Positions 23,501-31,950 of a stretch of 64,000 nucleotides of DNA are shown here, in pieces. Each line of letters opens with the position of its first letter. Within the stretch, counting starts at the first letter, position 1. Location: contig JBBBWG010026547.1 of the NCBI GenBank assembly GCA_037176905.1, positions 1 through 64,000 on the forward strand, written 5' to 3'. The DNA comes from Azolla pinnata (lineage: Eukaryota; Streptophyta; Polypodiopsida; Salviniales; Salviniaceae). The notes below the pieces were generated by a model. The model had not been told where the DNA came from and did not search any database. It saw nothing but the letters and a program-made list of their open reading frames with translations. The translations under genes and the position numbers were made by a program.

Positions 23501-24764
23501 TTTGATTCATCTTATATTTTAACCGAAACCAAGTTAGCTGGTAAAAGTTACGCTCTGCCAGTGGCGAAGAATTATAGATGTATTCGAAGAGGAAGAAAAA
23601 TCGAAACAACATATTCTCCCACAACAATTAGAAGATAATCTGACGAATTCAAATATCTTTATGTATTGAAGTTCATGAACTTCAGCATATACTCGGGCTT
23701 GACTCGACCCAACAAGCATTAGGAACATCTTGTCAAACCATATCAAAAGAGAAAACCAATAATGTTTCTCATGCGAAAGATAATATATGATCATCATCAG
23801 AGGAAGGAAACCAAGTCATGTGACAATTCCACATCAATTGACATTCAAAGGCATGACAATCGATGACCACATGTGAACACTCTCGAGCTTGTTGCGACTT
23901 GTTAAACTTTGTGGAATACCTTTTGCAGCATCGATTGTAAACAATGACATCTTAAGGTGTAAGTCAAAGGCATGCGACCAAGTGAGTTGATTATATCTTT
24001 ATGGCACAACTTACTCGATTCAAACAAGACAAGTACTCGAAGTCTTAAGAGAGTGATTTGCTAAAGTAGCTACTCTATAAAGACAGAGAGAATACAAGTC
24101 GAAGGAGTTCACGAACTTTTGGGAAAAACATAAGAATGCATTAGGAACTAACCACTCCCAACAATCTCAAACTAGAAACATGTCAATTGAATGAGAAAGA
24201 CAGTTTTACGAGCGTGCAACAAAGCTCTTCTTGTGACGATTTATTTTTCTAAACTTATTACCAGACAAAATTTGGGACAGATGTGTTTCGAATGACATCA
24301 AAGTAGGAGTTGGAACTGCCAATCAATCTCAAAAATTCTTACTACAATTCAAAAGGCTCATTCGAGTACAAAATCTTCTGTCATCAGTTCCACAATAGAA
24401 TCTTCAATGCATTAACAACGCAACCAATCGACAAACTATCTAAGGTAATTGAAACCAATGAGAGATTGTATGAATAGGAAGGAATGTTCCAATAATTTAT
24501 GTGACAAGAACTATTGGAACTTATGTGACAAGAACTAGCCTTGATCCCTTGATTGAAATCGTCAAGAAGGTGGCAAGTTTTTATACACGAAGAGTAAAGT
24601 ACAATGCGCAAGAATGTTTTGAGAAAGGAGGATTTTGGATCTAGAAGGTCCTAGAATCCTTTAATCTTTGCATATCTTAGTTTTAGACAAAGCCTTAAAA
24701 AATCGAGATATTTCCTTTAATGCCATAGCTACTGTTGTTGCTTTAATACTATGTTCCTGATTAG
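23501..24764. other. Gene-free sequence, probably decayed repeat
   Basis: No ORF of convincing composition and no recognisable domain. Its position next to a LINE fragment and a degenerate array suggests old transposable-element remains, but I cannot name a family from the sequence. Confidence 0.4.
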
Positions 24765-25181
24765 ACTGATGTTGTATTTGGATTACATTCCCATTTTGTC
24801 AATTCCCTTCCGCGAACAACGACATTATTACCTCCGATTCTATCACACACTTCCTCAATCATATTAAAAATCTCCCATCATGCACCAATGCTTCAGATTT
24901 GATAACCTTTGTGCCATCTCAACCCTTAATCATTGTCTTGTCGTAGCACGGTTTAGGGTCATATACATTAACGATTCTTGCCAAACCTTGTTTCAACTTA
25001 AAATTTAGGTATTGCACTCTGCTTGGTATAATTTCTGCTACATTGACAATCTTCTTTGCATGTTTTCTTGCAATTGCTAAACATACACCACCCTTTCCTT
25101 GGCATTGGCCAAAAGCTTCCGACCATTTAATATATTTCTATGTAAATCTTAGATGATGTTCTTGTACCATAATAATATTCA
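24765..25181 (-). mobile_element. Decayed LINE (L1-like) fragment, APE endonuclease region
   Basis: On the minus strand, frames give IIMVQEHHLRF, then KWSEAFGQCQGKGGVCLAIA, then AEIIPSRVQYLNFKLKQGL with IVNVYDP, then HWCMMGDFNMIEE, CDRIGGNNVVVRGRELTKWE. This is the order of the APE-type endonuclease of plant LINE ORF2 (QEHHL, GKGGV, NVYAP, GDFNM). The copy is broken: there is a stop between the QEHHL and KWSEAF segments, a frame change before GDFNM (five Ts in place of four) and at least one more shift. No reverse transcriptase motif was found next to it, so it is a truncated fossil. Confidence 0.78.
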
Positions 25182-25959
25182 CAATCCCACATACTAAGCA
25201 CTACTGCGAATCTTGTCCAATTCTTCCTCTCAAACATTTACATTGATCCTCGCAAGTTCTATGATAAAATTCTCATGCGAGAGTTGTTTTGATGTGTACA
25301 GGTAGGTATCCATCCTTTGTCTCTCAATGTTTTCAATCTCTCTATATTTGCTAATTCTATCGCATTTTTATATCTTTTATACGTATAGTGTCAGGGAAAA
25401 CTTTTGTGTTGCCTTTGTTTCTTATGGTGGTATTGCTTGAATCCGTAACAAAAGTAAATTCATTCTTTGCCATATTCTATTTTTACTTATTGGCCAAATG
25501 GGGTTTTTAACCTTCCTAGTAAGACTAAGGTTCCTATACTCTTTATAATACATTTGGCAACCTTGCTAGAAGGCAAATCTGATTCTATATCCCACAATAC
25601 CAAGACATATCATCTTTTTTATTTGTTAAGCCACAATACCAATGACATACAAAGTATTGATTCGTTAAGCCAACATTCAAGACACATCATCTTTTTGCAT
25701 GAGTAATTTAATGCGTTGGCAATTTCATATCTAGAGATCCTTGCAGTTCTATTAAAGGCACTCTAGTTATAGTTGCAACTCTGGATGGTATAGGCATGTG
25801 GAACTGCTAAGATTGTGCTTATGATCGATCCCAACTTTGGCAACAATGTATGTACATATTCCTTTCTAGTCCTAGAAAATTTGTAGTAAAGTGATATATC
25901 GTCTTTAGCTACAATTGTTGTGACACCATATTATCCATGATTCCATGGCCTAAATTCTA

Positions 25960-26840
25960 TTTGTGAACTCCTTAGTCGAGTATCTGCAAAAATTTTCATC
26001 ACTGATTGTGTCATTCCAATGTCAACATGATAGCACTCACTACCCAGAAATTGTATATAGGCTATTCAACTGCTTTCAACATTCAAATCTAGCTTGTAAC
26101 ATACACGACAATTTCATCACCGACTCTATCGTTCCAAACTCAAGATCGTAACAACCTCTGGAAAGAAACAATATGTCAGATATTCTACTGATCTCAACTT
26201 GCAAAGCAATCTCATCGTCGACTTTGTTGTTTCAAGCTCAACAATATGATAACACCTTCTATCCATAAACTTTATATCAGATATTCAGCCAATTACAACT
26301 CACAAAGCTACTTTGTAGCATATGCAACAATTTCATCAAACTCAACATCTCTGCCCAAAAATTGTGCATAAGATATTCTGTCAATTTCCAACTTGCAAAG
26401 CTATCGCATAGCATATGCAACGATTTCATCAAGTTCAACACAACACCCTCTGCCTAGAAACTCTATATAAAATATTTCGCCAAATTCAGCTTGCATGCAA
26501 CAATTTCATCCAACTCAACATGATAACACCCTCAAAACGGTATATATATCGGATAGTCTGCCGATTTCTCCTTGCAGAAGCCGACTACTCTCGTTGTTTC
26601 AAACTCAACATGCAATCGCACTCGGTGTCATCTTCAAAGTCAACGTGAAATCACACTGGTTTCATCTTCAAACTCAAGATGAAATTGGACTGATTTCATC
26701 TTGCAAAGTTGCCTTGAATTGCACTGATTTCATCTGAAATCGCTCTAATTTCATCTGAAATTGCTCTGATCTCATCTTCAAAACTCAAGATGAAATTGCA
26801 CTGATTTCATCTTGCAAAGTTGCCTTGTAAAATTTGGACT
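25960..26840. repeat. Degenerate tandem array, ~100-130 bp units
   Basis: Recurring pieces are CAACTTGCAAAGC, GCATATGCAACAATTTCATC, AACTCAACATGATAACACC and a stretch of the form CCTAGAAACT-TATA-ATATTC. At least six diverged copies run from about 25960 to 26600, followed by shorter units built on CTGATTTCATCTTGCAAAGT up to about 26825. No frame is conserved between copies, so a non-coding satellite-like or TE-internal array is the best reading. Confidence 0.75.
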
Positions 26841-26886
26841 TGGGCTGAACGAAGCATACAGATTCCCTTGCTGCGCAGAGATTTCA

Positions 26887-27106
26887 GGCTGCCGATGGGC
26901 AGAGCAGCGACGAAGGACGGTGCCTGCGTCTAAGATCAGTAGAGAGAGAGAGATTAAGGACGGCGCGGGTCTTCTTCTGAAATTTCTTATCCAGGTACAG
27001 TCGAGGTCTGCAGATGGGCAGTGCAGAGAGGAAGAACGGCTGGGTCTGGGATCAGTAGAGAGGAAGGGCGGGGCGGGTCCCCTCTGAAATTTCTTTATCC
27101 AGGTAC
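26887..27106 (+). repeat. ~115-bp tandem duplication containing a splice-donor-like end
   Basis: Two copies run from GATGGGCAG through GATCAGTAGAGAG to CTGAAATTTCTT-ATCCAG|GTAC. Copy 1 is about 26896-26996 and copy 2 about 27014-27104. Each ends with CCAGGTAC, a plausible 5' splice site, so this may be a duplicated 5' UTR exon of the ZNF830-like gene just downstream. Whether either donor is used is not known. Confidence 0.75.
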
Positions 27107-27183
27107 GGTCGAATCAATGCTGCGGGTATTTCCACGTAAATTCGTGCTTTGAATGATGATGTGCTTCCTATAGTTCTCTTTGC

Positions 27184-27201
27184 GCCTGAAGCAAGCTGAG
27201 A

Positions 27202-27233
<32 letters not shown>

Positions 27234-27292
27234 GGNNNNNNNNNNTTGTCCCTGAAGCAAGCCGAGATGCACCCCCCCCCCCCCCCCCCCCC
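27184..27292. other. G-run / 10-N gap / C-run at an assembly junction
   Basis: A poly-G run (about 27207-27235) is followed by ten N (27236-27245), then a repeated flank and a poly-C run (27272-27292). The sequence CCTGAAGCAAGC(T/C)GAGAT occurs before the G run and again after the gap. The start codon of the ZNF830-like gene follows the C run directly. The bases here should be treated as unreliable. Confidence 0.85.
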
Positions 27293-30187
27293 ATGGATGC
27301 TGCCAAGAAAGCTTTCCTCAAGTCTCGCATGAGAGAGGCTGCCCAGAAGCGGGAGAAACGCATAGAATCTCCTCTTGTTAGGTAACTTTCCTTATACTTT
27401 TCTACGTATAAGAAAAACAGAAACTGTATGAACATCTACCACTGAATGGGTGTTCATGGCTGGCTTCTGGGATAAATACCAGGTACAATGAATTGGATCA
27501 GCCCGTATGTAAGGTGTGCAACATCGCTGTTAAATCCGAGTCTTTATGGCCAGCACATTTAGCATCTCGTCAACATAAAGAGGTAAGTCTTATGCCTTTT
27601 TTTTTGCATTGAAAAATGATGTACCGTACTGCCTGTGTTAAGGTCATATATGGCAGGCCATTGGTTTTCTTCACTTACTTTTTGAATATTGTGAAAGTTC
27701 ATGCTGGATCTGTCTATATGTTATCTTGTATGGGATGGTGAGAATTTTTGCTCTACATGTACAAAAAATGAGTTCAATGGCATACCGACAATCAAATCAC
27801 ATCTTTTGCTGCTTTGAGGGGGAAATGGAAGGTCATAATAAACCGATTTTCCTCAACTTTAGTGTGTGGTGAACTTCTACTAATCTCAAAAAGGCATGCA
27901 TGGTTGCTTAATGTGCATACTTGAACCGGTGTCTTCACTTGTGGTTTTTTAATTCACTGCTTTGTCTCTTCGAGCACATAAATTGCAGACTGTAGAGAAG
28001 CTCAAAGCACAAGCAAAAGGGATTACTGCTACAGCTAATGCGGGTAATCAGATCGATAATTCTAAGCCTAAGCCCCGAGTTTCCTCTATGCTTCCGGATG
28101 ATTTTTGGGATCAACCTGAGGCAAAGCGCATAGCTTCAGGTCAGTATCGTTTTGGTATGGTATATAAGGTATATGTATTTTTTTATCATGCTTAAATGAT
28201 AGGTGCATAGTGTACTATTGCACATGGTATTATTTAAGTCTTGTTCATGTATTACTTGGGATTCATGTATTACTTGGGAATATTGAATATGATACCATAT
28301 CCAGTATAGATGATATAATGCAGGAGAAGGATGCATTAGACTTGGAAGTAAAAAAAAAAACATTTAAGAAAATTCTGAATGTTGCATTGTAATTATGATA
28401 TCTGCAAGTTTTTATGTATGTGTATCTTTCCTTACATGTATGATCGGTTTTGATGATGTGCAAAACAGACTGTGCTGCAAGACAAAATAATATCAGTTCT
28501 GCTGCAACAGCAACGGATGTCACTGAGAAGGAAAAAACAGAAAGTATTCCTGTTCGAGCACAAGGTGTGACATCAGAATCCGTGAAGAGTATGAATAGCC
28601 TCGAAGTTGAGACTCTGAAATCAGCCAAACATGCTTCAGAACAGCCGGCTGCAGATGGTCCTGCTGCTGGAAAGGGTCCACTACCTGAAGGATTTTTTGA
28701 TAACGTTGATGCTGACTATAGAGCTCGAGGCCTTGAACCGCCGAAACATGACATTCAGTAAGGTTTCACCTTAGCTACGTATTTTCCTAAACATATGCTC
28801 ATTGAATGTTCCTTATAGTCAATTCTGTATATGAATATTGAATTTGTGTATCAGAAATAGTGCTTGTACATCTGATGGTCCTGATGGCCATGTTATTCAT
28901 ACCTACGATTTTTTAGACAATAAACTTAAATCAATCGTTTCGAGTGGCAATACATCAGTAGAAACCAAAGTGCCTTGTGTCACTGTTTTGGTGCATCTGT
29001 GCGTGAAGAGAATTCAGTTTCTTATAATCAAAGAAGTTGGAATGCAATTGTTTGGATAATAAACTTAAATCAAGCGTTTCGAGTGGCAATATATCAGCAG
29101 AAACCAAAGTGCCTTGTGTCACTGTTTTGGTGCATCTGTGCATGAAGAGAATTCAGTTTCTTATAATCAAAGAAGTTAGAATTTGGCACCTGGAAGTGAA
29201 CTTGAAGCTCTTTATCTGAAGATCTTATAACTAAGGACTGGCAGTGCACGTATCTTAGTGGCCCTCAGCAGGGGGTTACAAAGTCATGATTTAATTCTTG
29301 TGTCTTGGTCTTTTGGGATAGACATTTAATTGAATCTCCTGAATCTTCTTGCAGGGATGAGTGGAAGGAATTTCAAAAGGCAATACAGGATGATGTACAG
29401 GAAGTAGATCTGAGATTTGAAGAAGAGGAGGTATGGTGCATGATGATTTTTGTTTGAAGTTCTCAGTTGGGGGTTGCAAGTACTCAGTCAATTTTTTTGT
29501 TTGATAGTTTGATGCTGCAGAAGACAGGGAAATGCTGGAAAATCTGCAGCAAAGGTAACTATCATTATGATATTCTCTGGATCTATGCTTGTATGAAACT
29601 GTTATTTAGGTTTCTACTGGCATAGGATTTAGGGGTGAAGTGTGTGGTAGGAGCACCTTCTAGCTATGATATTCAGGCGTAAAAATGTTGTAGCCTTTGG
29701 GCGTGTCATGGTCTTTGGGCGTTCTCTTCAATTACTAACAGTAGGATATCTGTTCCAAAAAACAAAAAAACCATTGGGTGTGTCATGGCCTTTGGGCGTT
29801 CTCTTCAATAGGATAGCTGTTTCAGAAAACAAAAAAAAAAACTTGTAGCAGTAGTGTGGGGCATGCATGCTATAGAGGTTTAGCAAGAAGAATCTGGGAG
29901 ATAAATCGTGATCTTCTGTTTAACTGATTGCACATGTTTAAGGGGATGAAAATTTTAATATTTGGTGGTCACACAGGGAACTCTTAGAACGAATTGAGAA
30001 AATTCGCAAGCATGAGCTGCGAAGGAAATTCGAAGACGAAGAAGAAGAGATTGCAGGTGTGATAGCAAAAGTGGCAGGTCAGAAGCCTTTCAGTAATATC
30101 AGCCTGACTATTGATGAAGATTCTGGAAGCGATGATGGGTCGGAAGAAGAGGATACCTTGATGGATTGGAGAGCGAAGCAGTTTTAA
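27293..30187 (+). CDS. ZNF830-type C2H2 zinc-finger protein
   Basis: Seven exons join in frame to 320 aa: 27293-27381, 27483-27582, 27989-28139, 28469-28757, 29355-29430, 29508-29554 and 29977-30187. The N-terminus is MDAAKKAFLKSRMREAAQKR, followed by a single U1-like C2H2 finger C39-x2-C42-x12-H55-x5-H61, then an SMLPDDFWD motif, a Ser/Ala-rich linker, PEGFFDN, DEWKEFQKAIQ, an acidic coiled coil and the conserved C-terminal DWRAKQF. This order matches ZNF830/CCDC16 proteins, nuclear factors linked to pre-mRNA splicing and genome stability in animals and plants. The acidic tail (DEDSGSDDGSEEED) is typical. The ATG lies directly after a poly-C run beside an assembly gap, so upstream in-frame codons cannot be excluded. 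The family call is strong. Confidence 0.93.
28908..29190. repeat. ~142-bp tandem duplication in a ZNF830-like intron
   Basis: A segment from GACAATAAACTTAAATCA to CAAAGAAGTT(G/A)GAAT is repeated at about 28915 and 29055 with only a few changes. It lies in the intron between the exons at 28469-28757 and 29355-29430. Its short ORFs are not conserved as protein. Confidence 0.9.
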
Positions 30188-31277
30188 GTGACCATCACGG
30201 GAGAGGCAGACTGTCATATGGAACTCATCATTTATCCTTGTTTACTTGATCTCAGTGTGATTCTAGATAAGATTCAGGTGCAAGTGACAGTGTCAAAATG
30301 TCATATAGCATGACAAGGTGCTGATGGTGGCTTGAAATGTAATTCGAGGTTGTCTTATGTTCGTTAGGTCATTCAGCTCCGATTTGCTGCAGAGGCTCCA
30401 GCAAGCATCTTCGAGCCACCAAATATAGCCGAACCCAGAAACATCATCCTCCCCCTGGCCCTTCCATGAAGGATGCAATTCGCTGAATAGTCCATTTGTT
30501 GGTCTCAAAGTGCTGGAGTCTGTTCCGAGTGTTCTCTTCTAGTTATTGAAGCTTGGAATATCTTCAGGATGCTGAAAAATGTGTACTGCTACCCTCCAAT
30601 GCGGCTGGGTGATTAACATGGTCATAGACATTTTGTATTGGATTGTCAAATGAAAAACCACATCCCAGTATTTAACTGAAGGGGTGGTTAAACATCGTCG
30701 AGCTCAGACATTGGTATAGGATTTCGCTCTTACCAGGGACTGGTGCTTGTGTTGTGCTTGGATGGCTCTTGGTCAGTTTTGAATCGATCCGATAACCGGT
30801 TTTTGCCCATTTGGTCTGGGATCTGATCACTTTCTAATACTCTGGTTGAAGCTATTTTGTCGAATGACGTTAATTGATGAGGTGTTTTCGCTGGTTTGTG
30901 TCTGGAAATCGATCACTTGCTTAATACTGATGGAAGCTATTGGATAGCAAGTTTTTGCTCATTTGGGTCTGGGAATTTGATCGCTTGCTTGTGCTAATTG
31001 AAAGCTGTCATCGAATGAAATGGGATGATGATAATTGTATGGTTTTAGAAGCGATGATACGGTGCCTCTGATTTTGGTAGCAAAGCCTATTTTCAAGGTG
31101 TTTGAGAGCAACAGCCGCAAAGAACAACACTTAGGCTGGTTCGATCAAAACAGCATTTAGGGAGGTTCTTGAGATGTTTTATATGCTTTTGATTGAGGGC
31201 AAGGCTGATTAGAGATTGACAATGGATTTCTGATTCAATTACATTACTGGTTAGTTAATCAAAACTGATTTGTTTGT
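30188..31277. other. Intergenic, no gene seen
   Basis: This contains the 3' flank of the ZNF830-like gene. Around 30770-31020 a stretch with GAATCGATCCGATAA, TTTTTGC(C/T)CATTTGG and GGGAATTTGATC recurs in about three diverged copies. No coding signal. Confidence 0.5.
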
Positions 31278-31382
31278 TTGCATGTGTTCTCGATTCGAGC
31301 ACCGAAATCTTGTCTGCGAGGAGTGCATTTGGTGATGTGTTTTGGTTCAAACCCTAAACCGGTGGTTGCTGTGCTTTCCTTC

Positions 31383-31555
31383 AAGCAGGAGGTAGCAGAA
31401 GAAGAAGAAGAAGAAGAAGAAGAAAAACAACAAGAAGAAAGACATGAAGAAGAAGAAGAAGAAGAAGAAGAAAGACATGAAGAAGAAGAAGAAGAAAAAC
31501 AACAAGAAGAAAGACATGAAGAAGAAGAAGAAGAAGAAGAAGAAGAAGAAGCCAT
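31383..31555 (+). repeat. GAA-rich tract upstream of PPR gene 2
   Basis: GAAGAA runs broken by AAACAACAAGAAGAAAGACATGAAG blocks. An open frame through it (31278-31781) encodes Glu-rich text and ends in simple sequence. I treat it as a repeat and not as a protein, though an upstream exon cannot be ruled out because the flanks hold several ATG codons (ACCATGGAT, CCATGGATG). Confidence 0.8.
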
Positions 31556-31762
31556 GGATGGACTGATTCCTTGGCATAACATAGGTAATGGTTCTGTGGA
31601 GAAGAAGAAGGAGAAGAGCAGGAAGAAGAAGAAATCAAGAAGCCATGGATTTGGCTGCTTCAAAAGGGGAGAGGAAACCATGGATTGGGGTCATGCCAGC
31701 TGGGGAAGAAGAAGAAGAAGAAGAAGAAGAAGGAGAAGAAGCAGCAGCAGCAGCAGCAGCAA

Positions 31763-31950
31763 CCATGGATGGACGCCTTGAGATAGGTAAGAGACAGAAG
31801 CAGGTTTTTCGCAGCTTCCATGGCCATTTCTGCCACATTCGGCAACCCCTGCAGCAAGCTTCCTGCCATGGATGCACATCTTGAGATAAGAGACAGAAGC
31901 AGGTTGTGTTCCTTGCCTCTCCCATGGCCATGCCTGCCACACGCGGCGCC
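31763..31950 (+). repeat. ~100-bp tandem duplication at the 5' end of PPR gene 2
   Basis: Copy 1 (about 31763-31845) and copy 2 (about 31866-31948) share CATGGATG-AC, CTTGAGATA, AGAGACAGAAGCAGGTT, CCATGGCCAT and TGCCACA. Copy 1 has GATAGGTAAGAG, a plausible splice donor; copy 2 has GATAAGAG, having lost it. The start codon chosen for PPR gene 2 lies in copy 2. Confidence 0.8.

Noticed and set aside
31347-31638. Phe/Leu/Ser frames opposite the GAA tract
   Set aside because: They are CTT repeat translations, not protein.
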